NCBI RefSeq assembly: GCF_003350505.1
Contig: NZ_QQAY01000001.1
Span: 558,001 to 622,000 of the forward strand
Reading direction: 5' to 3'
DNA length: 64,000 nt
Origin: Falsibacillus pallidus
Lineage (GTDB): Bacteria; Bacillota; Bacilli; Bacillales; DSM-25281
Shown here: one piece after another, positions 15,930 through 22,835 of the stretch
Layout: every line of letters starts with the position of its first letter
Numbering within the stretch: position 1 is the stretch's first letter
Position numbers and translations under genes: made by a program
Notes under the pieces: model-generated
Told to the model about the DNA's origin: nothing
Seen by the model: the letters and a program-made list of their open reading frames with translations, nothing else
Databases searched by the model: none

Positions 15930-16955
15930 TTAAGTGAAATATTCTAATTTTGCTTTTGGAAAATATTTTTCGATATATCCTCCAAGGACATCTTTCATTT
16001 CTTTTTCTTCATCTTTAGGGTAGATATATTTACCTATACCATATCTCCCCCATTTATATCTTCTCTTCTCCTCATCCAATTCAAGCTTCGTCATTGGGTA
16101 GTTTTTTTCGATGACTCTTTTAGCCGGCTTGGTGAAGCGATGCTGTATCAATTCAAACGTTAAATCCTTTTTGGCTTCTGCAGATAACTCTCCTTCAAGA
16201 CGTTCAAATAAATCTTTATAGCCTTCCTGCCAGCCTTCATGCAAATAAATAGGGGCAATGATAAAACCTAATGGGTAGCCTGCCCCTGCCACCTTCCCTG
16301 CCGCTTCAATCCTTTTGGCAAAAGGAGAGGTTCCCGGCTCAAAGTTTTTAATGACATAATCCGCATTCATACTGAAGCGAAATCTGGTCCTTCCATTATG
16401 CTTGGCATCAAGCAGATGATCTATATGATGAAATTTAGTAACAAAGCGGAGATTTCCATACTTAGAGTCTCCGAAATATTCGATTGCCTTCTTCAATGTA
16501 TGCGTGATATGGTCGATCCCTACGATATCTGATGTACAGGAAGCTTCGAACCGGGTGATCTCAGGTGCCCGTTCATCCATATAATTCTGGGCAGCTTCAA
16601 AGATCTCGTCGGTATTCACATATGTCCTAATATACGGCTTCGATCCCATTGTCGTCTGGAGATAGCAATAATGGCAATGCCCCATGCATCCTGTGGCAAA
16701 CGGGATCGCATATTCTGCAGAAGGTTTTGATGTATCAAATTTCAGAGTCTTTCTAACTCCGACAACAAGTGTCGACTTGGCAACCCTGTATTTTTGAAAG
16801 TGGTTATCTCCTGGTAAATCCCTCACTTGATTATGTGAAGTGGTTAAGCGAATTTCGATATTTTCTTTTTCGAACTTTTCTTTCAGCATTTTCCCTAAAG
16901 GGTAATCAAGTGCCTTAGGTTCAAAATACACCAGCTGGGGCATAAACGGCTTCAT
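15930..16955 (-). CDS. splB: Spore photoproduct lyase
   Basis: 341 residues from the ATG preceded by AAGGGTGATGGGAAG, matching the usual ~342; a longer frame extends into splA and is not needed. Radical SAM cluster CxxxCxxC at Cys90, Cys94, Cys97 (CMGHCHYC), and Cys140 in FEASCTSD, the position of the hydrogen-donor cysteine of known SplB. The enzyme repairs the spore photoproduct (5-thyminyl-5,6-dihydrothymine) during germination using SAM. Second gene of splAB, 7 bp after splA. Confidence 0.96.
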   Translation of the reverse strand: MKPFMPQLVYFEPKALDYPLGKMLKEKFEKENIEIRLTTSHNQVRDLPGDNHFQKYRVAKSTLVVGVRKTLKFDTSKPSAEYAIPFATGCMGHCHYCYLQTTMGSKPYIRTYVNTDEIFEAAQNYMDERAPEITRFEASCTSDIVGIDHITHTLKKAIEYFGDSKYGNLRFVTKFHHIDHLLDAKHNGRTRFRFSMNADYVIKNFEPGTSPFAKRIEAAGKVAGAGYPLGFIIAPIYLHEGWQEGYKDLFERLEGELSAEAKKDLTFELIQHRFTKPAKRVIEKNYPMTKLELDEEKRRYKWGRYGIGKYIYPKDEEKEMKDVLGGYIEKYFPKAKLEYFT

Positions 16956-16962
16956 CTTCCCA

Positions 16963-17217
16963 TCACCCTTCCAAAGCATCCCCAAAATAATATTGGTAAG
17001 CTTCTTCTGCTTCTGTTTCAGAAGCATAGACTGCCACCTCATCATTCAAGGGATAGTAAGTATCATATAAAAATATCGATAGAGCTTCTGGATTATCAGG
17101 ATCATGGACCACTGCTGCCGACTGCACGTTGGCGACATTTTGGGTATGAGGGTTTCGATAGATGACATAAACGATGTCCCCTGCCTGGAACCCATGACCT
17201 GATTCATTAAGATTCAT
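16963..17217 (-). CDS. splA: SplA, regulator of the spl operon
   Basis: 84 residues, slightly longer than the B. subtilis protein (79). No signal or membrane segment; the sequence FQAGDIVYVIYRNPHTQNVANVQ is typical of SplA. In B. subtilis SplA (TRAP-like) restrains splB expression in the forespore (family knowledge). ATG preceded by AAAGGAGAATACTTC. First gene of splAB. Confidence 0.9.
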   Translation of the reverse strand: MNLNESGHGFQAGDIVYVIYRNPHTQNVANVQSAAVVHDPDNPEALSIFLYDTYYPLNDEVAVYASETEAEEAYQYYFGDALEG

Positions 17218-17323
17218 GAAGTATTCTCCTTTCCTGACTTGCTATTATTCATTATTCCTCGATGAAAAAGAAACATGTCCTTTTATTCATAGGAAAATAA
17301 AGGACTGTCTGAATACCTTTGCT

Positions 17324-17353
17324 TTGTTTTTAAATGGAGGTGTTATGTATAAT
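17324..17353 (+). promoter_or_regulatory. Probable sigma-A promoter of the aldo-keto reductase gene
   Basis: TTGTTT (17324-17329), 18-bp spacer, TATAAT (17348-17353), 31 bp before the chosen ATG. Confidence 0.5.
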
Positions 17354-17383
17354 GAGGCTAATGACTTTTTAAGGAGGCATTCG

Positions 17384-18286
17384 ATGGAACGAATACAAAT
17401 GGCGGATGGATTGTCCTTTTCAAGGATCGTCCATGGCTTATGGCGCTTAAATGAATGGAATTATTCTTCACAACAGACACTGGATCTCATCCATCACGCT
17501 TTGGATAAAGGGATCACTACATTTGATCATGCTGATATTTATGGAAGTTATACGTGCGAGGAGTTATTCGGGGATGCCCTATCGCTTGAACCTTCCATAA
17601 GGGAAAAAATTGAACTTGTGACGAAATGCGGGATTGTCCTTGAGTCCGCAAACCGTCCAGAGCATAAGTCCCATCACTACAACACGAGCAAGGCCCACAT
17701 CATTTCATCAGTAGAGAACTCATTAAAAAATCTACAAACCGAGTACATAGATGTCCTGCTCATCCACAGACCAGACCCATTCATGGACCCTGAACAGACT
17801 GTGGAAGCTTTTACTCAACTGAAGGCTCAGGGAAAAGTGCGCTATTTCGGCGTTTCTAATTTCAAACAGCATCAATTCGACCTGCTTCAATCCTATATGG
17901 ATGAAAAGCTGATTACCAATCAAATTGAACTATCTCCATTGCAGCTCGAAAACTTTGAAGATGGCACACTTAATTTATGTATGAAAGAAAGAATTGCTCC
18001 AATGGCCTGGTCTCCTCTTTCCGGTGGATCCATCTTTTCATCTCAGGAAGAAAGAGCGGCCCGTTTGAGAAATGTGCTTCAAAAAATCAGCGGTGAAATC
18101 GGAGCCGAAAGCATTGATCAAGTTATGTACGCATGGCTGCTGGCGCATCCAGCCAAAATCATGCCGATCGTGGGTTCAGGTAAAACAGCAAGAATCGATG
18201 CGGCAGTAGATTCTTTATCATTAAAAATGAACCACGACCAATGGTTTGAAATTCTGCAGACATCGATGGGGCATGACGTTCCATAG
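17384..18286 (+). CDS. Aldo/keto reductase, YcsN/YdhF-like
   Basis: 300 residues from the ATG after AAGGAGGCATTCG. Catalytic tetrad Asp/Tyr in FDHADIYGSYTCE, Lys in VTKCGI, and His in LLIHRPDP. NADPH-dependent reduction of carbonyl compounds is expected; the length and DHADIYG motif fit the YcsN/YdhF group. Substrate unknown. The TAG stop is the first three bases of a short copy of the dispersed repeat end (TAGAAAAGCGGAG). Confidence 0.88.
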   Translation: MERIQMADGLSFSRIVHGLWRLNEWNYSSQQTLDLIHHALDKGITTFDHADIYGSYTCEELFGDALSLEPSIREKIELVTKCGIVLESANRPEHKSHHYNTSKAHIISSVENSLKNLQTEYIDVLLIHRPDPFMDPEQTVEAFTQLKAQGKVRYFGVSNFKQHQFDLLQSYMDEKLITNQIELSPLQLENFEDGTLNLCMKERIAPMAWSPLSGGSIFSSQEERAARLRNVLQKISGEIGAESIDQVMYAWLLAHPAKIMPIVGSGKTARIDAAVDSLSLKMNHDQWFEILQTSMGHDVP

Positions 18287-18296
18287 AAAAGCGGAG
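18284..18296 (+). repeat. Short end fragment of the dispersed repeat
   Basis: TAGAAAAGCGGAG matches the first 12-13 bp of the long palindromic repeats, without the palindrome. It supplies the stop codon of the aldo-keto reductase gene. Confidence 0.5.
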
Positions 18297-18316
18297 CCGA
18301 ACACTTAGAAGCAACG

Positions 18317-18352
18317 AAAACACCCTGTGAGTGACAGGGTGTTTCTTTTTGT
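18317..18352. terminator. Bidirectional intrinsic terminator
   Basis: AACACCCTGT / ACAGGGTGTT stem with 5-nt loop followed by TCTTTTTGTTTT, between the convergent aldo-keto reductase and yjcZ-type genes. Confidence 0.85.
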
Positions 18353-18363
18353 TTTATTGGATC

Positions 18364-18489
18364 TTACAAGAAAGAAGCTCCAACGATGATTAACAAGATG
18401 AATAGTACAACGATCAAAACAAAAGTTGAACCGCCGTAACCGTAGCCGTAGCCGCCGCCGCAGCAGCCATATCCGCCGTAACCCCACAT
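18364..18489 (-). CDS. YjcZ-family tiny sporulation-type membrane protein
   Basis: 41 residues: a Gly/Tyr/Cys-rich N-terminus ([20 protein letters not shown]) followed by one hydrophobic helix (about 22-41). This is the typical build of the YjcZ family of small Bacillus proteins found in sporulating cells and spores. ATG preceded by AGGAGGTGAAAGGAT, an ideal site. It is easily missed because a longer meaningless frame overlaps it. Mother-cell sigma control is expected from the family but I could not place the promoter. Confidence 0.9.
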   Translation of the reverse strand: MWGYGGYGCCGGGYGYGYGGSTFVLIVVLFILLIIVGASFL

Positions 18490-18597
18490 ATCCTTTCACC
18501 TCCTGAAGAAGTTGTTAAGGATAATCCTTACACTCCTAACTTATTCAAGATTGGAAAGGTTCGTATGGACGTAAACCTACATAAATAAATTTTATCT

Positions 18598-19113
18598 TCA
18601 GCCCACGCGGCCTGTTTTCGCATTTTTCTTTTTTTCATGCAGCAGGAAATAATATAAAAGAAAAATCAACCCCTGCATTGCCGGATAGACTGAAAATGAA
18701 TAAAAGATTCGATATCCCTTCGAATAGTGATATACACCCAGCAGGTGGCCTATATATTCAAGCAGCATGGAAAAAAGCGACCAGCATAGGATATACGCTG
18801 GAATATGTTTCGGTGCGGCATTCAATTTATCCCAAAAATAGACAAAATAATAAGCAAATGGACCGTACATGAAGTATGAAATGAAATCAATGAATTCAAA
18901 TGAGGACTTATCATTTACATCGTAGAAATTCCACGGATCGATACTGATGGTATGGTCATAAAAATTCCCGATGAACATTCCTGAAAGAACATATAAAAAA
19001 GTATCCTGCAGGGGGAACCTCCTTGGGAGGAGAAAAAGAACAGCATAACCTCCGATAAAAATGATCAGGGTGAACCATTCGTTGCCGTTAAAGGCATTAT
19101 CGTAGACTTTCAT
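18598..19113 (-). CDS. Membrane protein of unknown function (second of a pair)
   Basis: About 171 residues with five to six hydrophobic segments. Aromatic-rich, with motifs FYDHTISIDPWNFYDVND and LEYIGHLLGVYHYSKGY between helices. The start was set at the ATG preceded by GGAAGGGAGAAGAAGC, which overlaps the upstream gene by 17 bp; an ATG nine codons earlier lacks a site. It vaguely recalls the CBO0543 family of Bacillus/Clostridium membrane proteins but I would not assign it. Co-transcribed with the gene before it; function unknown. Confidence 0.65.
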   Translation of the reverse strand: MKVYDNAFNGNEWFTLIIFIGGYAVLFLLPRRFPLQDTFLYVLSGMFIGNFYDHTISIDPWNFYDVNDKSSFEFIDFISYFMYGPFAYYFVYFWDKLNAAPKHIPAYILCWSLFSMLLEYIGHLLGVYHYSKGYRIFYSFSVYPAMQGLIFLLYYFLLHEKKKNAKTGRVG

Positions 19114-19576
19114 GCTTCTTCTCCCTTCCTGCACGGTCATAGAATTTCACAAGGAAAAGCATTAAAATAATAATAAGTGCCATTAATATAAACGTAAATC
19201 CGAAATACCATTGATTATATTTATAAACATGGAAATACAGATTGATAAATTCCATCAAGCTGACGCCGCCTGCAAATAAGAGGAATTGAACCCCTCTTTT
19301 GAATCGCAATGCTTTGTTTTCTATATGCCCGCAAATCCATGTGAAAAATAGAGGGAGCGTGATATTCCTGTAAATAAGGAACCCGACAAATTCTTCTACT
19401 TGAGTGCTGACTGAAATATATTTCAAGTCCATGCTTAATACAGTGTATATGTTCATAATTATGATGGATGATGACAGGAACAGTAGTATGAACTTTTTGC
19501 CATTCAATTTATAATGGCTATAGCTATAACAAATCAAGAACAGAAAAGACAAGAGAAGCTGAACGGGTATTATCAT
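19097..19576 (-). CDS. Membrane protein of unknown function (first of a pair)
   Basis: 159 residues, about five transmembrane helices, C-terminal charged tail. No recognised motif. It overlaps the following membrane gene by 17 bp, so the pair is translationally coupled and may form a complex. Upstream is a 12-bp inverted repeat (19599-19687). Function unknown. Confidence 0.65.
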   Translation of the reverse strand: MIIPVQLLLSFLFLICYSYSHYKLNGKKFILLFLSSSIIIMNIYTVLSMDLKYISVSTQVEEFVGFLIYRNITLPLFFTWICGHIENKALRFKRGVQFLLFAGGVSLMEFINLYFHVYKYNQWYFGFTFILMALIIILMLFLVKFYDRAGREKKHESLR

Positions 19577-19598
19577 TCATCATGACCTCTTTTTGTAT

Positions 19599-19687
19599 AG
19601 GCTCTTTTCTCAAATTTTGTTGCTTTAAGTATTAAAAACAGGATAATTTATGAAAACTATGCAGAAAATTCAACTAGAAAAGAGCCT
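19599..19687. repeat. Spaced 12-bp inverted repeat
   Basis: AGGCTCTTTTCT at 19599-19610 and its exact complement AGAAAAGAGCCT at 19676-19687, enclosing 65 bp of AT-rich sequence without an ORF. Could be a small element remnant or an RNA stem upstream of the membrane gene pair. Confidence 0.4.
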
Positions 19688-19796
19688 GGATATTCCATTT
19701 CAACACGCAAAACAGGTATTTTTACGTTAAAATCGGCATTAAGATTTTAACAACAAAGTTTACGAAAACTGCATTTGTATATCATGCAGGATAGAC

Positions 19797-19826
19797 GGAT
19801 AGGCCGGCCAATGGCCAGCCTATCAT
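19797..19826 (-). terminator. Strong hairpin after yhcV
   Basis: GATAGGCTGGCC / GGCCGGCCTATC with a 3-nt loop. The stem is strong but no T run follows, so it may terminate weakly or stabilise the mRNA end. Confidence 0.5.
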
Positions 19827-19842
19827 CATTAAAATGAAACCA

Positions 19843-20259
19843 TTACTTTGTTTGATTTTCGGAAATTTGGCTCAAGGCGCTTCCGGCACTCTGGTCTGCC
19901 TGCTCCCTGACAGCCAAATCACCAAGAGACAGCATGCCGACAATTTGGCCGTTTTCAACAACTGGTAGACGTCGGATTTGGTGCTGGGACATTAATGCAG
20001 AAGCTTCTTCCAAAGATGCATCTGCATTGACTGTAACGATCTTGTTTGACATGACTTGAGAAACAGTATTGGAAGTATTGCCTGATGCTACTCCTCTGAC
20101 TGCCAAATCCCGGTCTGTTACCATACCGACTACTTGGCCGTTCTCAACGACAGGAATGGCTCCGACATTTAAAGATTGCATTTTATTGGCTACATCCTGA
20201 AGTGTATCTTGATTTGTACAAGACTCCACATGGGATGTCATAACATCGCGTACTTGCAT
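19843..20259 (-). CDS. yhcV: CBS-domain protein YhcV
   Basis: 138 residues made of two CBS domains (about 8-62 and 72-126), each with the [18 protein letters not shown] / [18 protein letters not shown] pattern; a Bateman module that normally binds adenosine nucleotides. Length and sequence fit B. subtilis YhcV (140 aa). Here it is separated from yhcT/yhcU/yhcX, which lie 20-25 kb away in the window. ATG preceded by AGAGGAGGAATTCTA. Confidence 0.88.
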   Translation of the reverse strand: MQVRDVMTSHVESCTNQDTLQDVANKMQSLNVGAIPVVENGQVVGMVTDRDLAVRGVASGNTSNTVSQVMSNKIVTVNADASLEEASALMSQHQIRRLPVVENGQIVGMLSLGDLAVREQADQSAGSALSQISENQTK

Positions 20260-20384
20260 TAGAATTCCTCCTCTTGATCGCTATTGCCTTACATATGTAT
20301 TCTGTGAATTTAGGGAGGAAATATTCACGAATAGAACAACACTATATACTACCTCATATACCAATTGGAAAGGCGGCCTCTGGC

Positions 20385-20708
20385 ATGAAAAAAGAAGAAA
20401 ACAATCAAAATGAGATCCAAGAACTTGATGAAGAGACATTATTTATCGTTTCACAGACGTTCAAGGCCCTTTCAGATCCGACTAGGCTAAGAATTCTGCA
20501 CCTCCTGTTCCAAGGAGAACATTCCGTCAATGAAATAGCAGAAAAACTTACCCTGCTGCAGTCGACGGTGTCGCACCAGCTTCGGTTTTTAAAAAATCTG
20601 CGGCTCGTTAAATTCCGCAGAGAAGGCACCACATTTTACTATACCCATGATGACGAGCACGTTTTAGATCTGTTGAAGCAATCCATTGAGCATGCTTTAC
20701 ACCACTAG
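20385..20708 (+). CDS. czrA: Zinc/cobalt-sensing ArsR-family repressor CzrA
   Basis: 107 residues, the same as B. subtilis CzrA, from the ATG after AAAGGCGG. Winged helix with [14 protein letters not shown] and the recognition helix [17 protein letters not shown]. The alpha-5 metal site is intact: Asp90, His92, His103, His106, with the exact spacing of staphylococcal CzrA D84/H86/H97/H100. It should release DNA on binding Zn or Co. No efflux gene (cadA or czcD) is adjacent, so its targets are elsewhere. The TAG stop is the first codon of dispersed repeat copy B. A longer in-frame start exists but lacks a ribosome binding site. Confidence 0.9.
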   Translation: MKKEENNQNEIQELDEETLFIVSQTFKALSDPTRLRILHLLFQGEHSVNEIAEKLTLLQSTVSHQLRFLKNLRLVKFRREGTTFYYTHDDEHVLDLLKQSIEHALHH

Positions 20709-20823
20709 AAAAGCGGAAGCGCCTTGTTCAGCCCCGACCAGCATAAGACGGAACTCGAAGGAAATCCTGATTTCCGTAGAGTTATGGCTTATGACTCGAG
20801 GGGCTAGGCGCTGGAGCTGGACA
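20706..20823 (+). repeat. Dispersed long palindromic repeat, copy B
   Basis: Starts with the czrA stop (TAGAAAAGCGGAAGCGCC) and runs through CAGCCCCGACCAGCATAAG, an inner GGAAATCCTGATTTCC palindrome, GGCTTATGACTCGAGGGGCT, AGGCGC and GAGCTGGACA. About 118 bp, highly similar to copy A and inverted relative to it. Nested arms would fold into a long hairpin. Confidence 0.88.
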
Positions 20824-20864
20824 GAGAGCATCACCCTGAATTTTTCTACTTCCTAATCTTAAAT

Positions 20865-20890
20865 TAAATCCTCCCTGCATGAGCAGGGAG
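20865..20890 (-). terminator. Hairpin terminator of the guanidinium exporter gene
   Basis: CTCCCTGC / GCAGGGAG stem, 4-nt loop, followed on the minus strand by GATTTAATTTAAG. Confidence 0.6.
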
Positions 20891-20897
20891 AACCTCT

Positions 20898-21224
20898 TCA
20901 TCCTTCTCCTCCTGATGTGAATTTCAATCCGATTATCCCAATCACGATAAACAGCAGAAAGATGAATCTGATCAAACTTTTTGGTTCACCGAATAAGATG
21001 ATCCCCATGATGACCGCGCCTGCTGCACCGATTCCTGTCCAAATGGCATATGCCGTCCCAATCGGAAGCACTTTTGCAGCGGCAGCCAAAAAATAAAAGC
21101 TGATGATCATCCCCGCGATGGTTGCCAAACTCGGGTACAGTTTCGTGAAACCATGGGAATATTTCAACCCGATCGACCAAACCACTTCAAATACACCTGC
21201 TATCACTAAATAAATCCAAGCCAT
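20898..21224 (-). CDS. gdx: SMR-family guanidinium exporter (Gdx/SugE)
   Basis: 108 residues, four transmembrane helices, with the SMR Glu13 in [19 protein letters not shown], the sequence style of the Gdx/SugE guanidinium/proton antiporters rather than Qac exporters. ATG preceded by GGAGAAGGAGTTAT; a longer frame starting in the leader is not needed. A guanidine-I riboswitch and terminator directly upstream fix substrate and regulation: guanidinium should switch the gene on. Only one SMR gene is present, so it is expected to work as a homodimer, unlike the two-gene ykkCD operon. Confidence 0.93.
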   Translation of the reverse strand: MAWIYLVIAGVFEVVWSIGLKYSHGFTKLYPSLATIAGMIISFYFLAAAAKVLPIGTAYAIWTGIGAAGAVIMGIILFGEPKSLIRFIFLLFIVIGIIGLKFTSGGEG

Positions 21225-21246
21225 ATAACTCCTTCTCCTTTCAATC

Positions 21247-21288
21247 AAAAAAGCCTGAAAGATATCACATCGATATCTCCCAGGCTTT
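21247..21288 (-). terminator. Terminator of the guanidine-I riboswitch
   Basis: AAGCCTGggAGATATC / GATATCtttCAGGCTT stem followed by TTTTTTGATTG on the minus strand; its left arm overlaps the end of the aptamer, as expected for an ON switch. Confidence 0.85.
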
Positions 21289-21366
21289 TATCCTTCCGTG
21301 TACACGTTTACGTGCGTTTTCTCTCGGACCAGGCCAGTTCAAATGAATACTGCGGAACCCTAGAAA
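21273..21366 (-). ncRNA. Guanidine-I (ykkC) riboswitch
   Basis: Minus-strand sequence shows the conserved parts in order: CTAGGGTTCCGCAG, CTGGTCCGAGAGAAAAC, GCACG, GTACACGG and GGATAAAAGCCTGGGAG. These are the ykkC class signatures. Confidence 0.95.
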
Positions 21367-21389
21367 ACTGTTTTATGAAATTGTTTTTT

Positions 21390-21418
21390 ATTATAGTACC
21401 GAATCTAACTTGCGTCAA
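21390..21418 (-). promoter_or_regulatory. Sigma-A promoter of the guanidinium exporter
   Basis: TTGACG (21413-21418), 17-bp spacer, TATAAT (21390-21395) on the minus strand, about 20 nt before the aptamer. Confidence 0.8.
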
Positions 21419-21427
21419 ATGACTCCA

Positions 21428-22723
21428 TCATTTCCCTTTCGTCGGAGTGGTCTTTATCAAATCGATAAACCTGAAGACCTCGGTGATCAGTATGACCAGA
21501 CTCACCCATACACCGCCAAATGCCAGACCCCCAACAATGTCGCTGGATTGTTGAATTTCCAAATAGCTGTAGCTGACCGCGAGCATTCCAATGACGCCAA
21601 TCTCTAAGAACACCATGATGACGCTGAATAAATGACTGATTGGGTGCCGGATGACAATATAAAGGAAAAAACCCAGGACAATGATGGCCATGATCATTTC
21701 CCCGCTCGGAAACTCCTCACTGAAATTCCTACCTCTTGTCAAATAGCTGAATAAAAGGTGAAGGCCCTTGCCGAACAACACTGCACCGATTAAATTCACT
21801 GCATAGAACTGAAGCTCCATAAGTTTATTTTTTCCATTCACCAGAATCCACACGACGGTCAATAATATAATGGTGTCCAGTACCCTCCATGAAGCAGCAC
21901 GAGAGAACATTTTCATGACCTGCTCCCATCTTTCGTCGAACGTATAATGGATTACCATGGAAGAAATCACATTGAACTGGCCAAATTCATTCGCAATGAA
22001 GTCCTGAATCAGCCCCACCATCAAACTCACCAAACCAATAAAAATGATAGAGACAAACAGGATGAAGAATTTTATCCCCAAAAAGGTCTTAAAGCGTTTG
22101 AATGTATGTTCGAAAAGCAGCAGTCCATCTTCTCTGATGCGTTCCCGATTGGTCTTGATGACAAAATAGATGACATAGATAATCGCCCCGATAATGCTGG
22201 CTATCACAAGGAACTTGCTTGTTTCCTGGTGAAATTGCTCCCATTTGGGGCCGAAAATTCTTCCCAATGTAATGAATGTCCCAATCCAGATGAAAACACC
22301 GGGAAAAGCAAAAATAGCAAACGTCTTGAATGTGATTTTAGTGATGCCGGAAAAGATGCTGGTTATATGTCTGACGCCTGGAATGAAGTAGGCAAAAATC
22401 AAAAGCATTTTTCCATAGCGTTCATTCCATGCAGCCATCTTGTCCAATTTATCCGGCCCAAGATGCACTTTTCGTCCATATTTATAAAAGAATGGTGCAC
22501 CGAGCTTTGATCCAATCCAATAAGAGACTGAAACACCGATCATCCCGCCTGTCCCCGCCATCAAAATGGCCAGGATCCAATTAAGTTTGTCCTGATAGAC
22601 CATGAAGCCGGCATAGGTCATAAGGAGTTCATTTGGGATAGGAACAATAATTAACTCAAGCATTAGGGAAAAAAATAAAAAAATGTACCCGTGCTCTTCA
22701 ATCAGGCGCATAAATAAATCCAA
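21428..22723 (-). CDS. DedA-family protein with degenerate PAP2-like C-terminal domain
   Basis: About 430 residues; the likely start is TTG with GGGAG eight nt upstream (an in-frame ATG five codons earlier, at 22738, has no site). The N-terminal ~200 residues are a DedA/SNARE-associated domain with ELIIVPIPNE and FIPGVRHITSIFSG, the family implicated in polyprenyl- or phospholipid flipping. The C-terminal ~200 residues have six helices and a PAP2-phosphatase layout, but the active-site motifs are broken: PSGE instead of PSGH, and SYSYLEIQQSSD instead of the SR-x5-H-x3-D pattern. Full PAP2 phosphatase activity is therefore unlikely. A membrane lipid-transport role is inferred. Confidence 0.75.
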   Translation of the reverse strand: MDLFMRLIEEHGYIFLFFSLMLELIIVPIPNELLMTYAGFMVYQDKLNWILAILMAGTGGMIGVSVSYWIGSKLGAPFFYKYGRKVHLGPDKLDKMAAWNERYGKMLLIFAYFIPGVRHITSIFSGITKITFKTFAIFAFPGVFIWIGTFITLGRIFGPKWEQFHQETSKFLVIASIIGAIIYVIYFVIKTNRERIREDGLLLFEHTFKRFKTFLGIKFFILFVSIIFIGLVSLMVGLIQDFIANEFGQFNVISSMVIHYTFDERWEQVMKMFSRAASWRVLDTIILLTVVWILVNGKNKLMELQFYAVNLIGAVLFGKGLHLLFSYLTRGRNFSEEFPSGEMIMAIIVLGFFLYIVIRHPISHLFSVIMVFLEIGVIGMLAVSYSYLEIQQSSDIVGGLAFGGVWVSLVILITEVFRFIDLIKTTPTKGK

Positions 22724-22801
22724 GCCATACACTCCCATAGAGAATTGATTTAAGTAATAAAATTATACTGAAAAAAATAGAAAAAAGCGAAATATGGAAC
22801 T

Positions 22802-22829
22802 AAAAAAGCCCGCTTCCAGGAAGCAGGCC
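22802..22829 (-). terminator. Intrinsic terminator of spoVR
   Basis: GCCTGCTTCC / GGAAGCGGGC stem followed by TTTTTTAG on the minus strand. Confidence 0.8.
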
Positions 22830-22835
22830 ATACCA

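Noticed and set aside
18305-18499. 64-codon Arg-rich open frame on the minus strand
   Set aside because: Out-of-frame reading of the yjcZ-type gene, whose own frame has the ideal ribosome binding site and the Gly/Tyr-rich family sequence.
21947-22510. 187-codon open frame opposite the DedA gene
   Set aside because: Shadow of a coding strand; His/Asp/Asn-rich composition without recognisable domains and no ribosome binding site.
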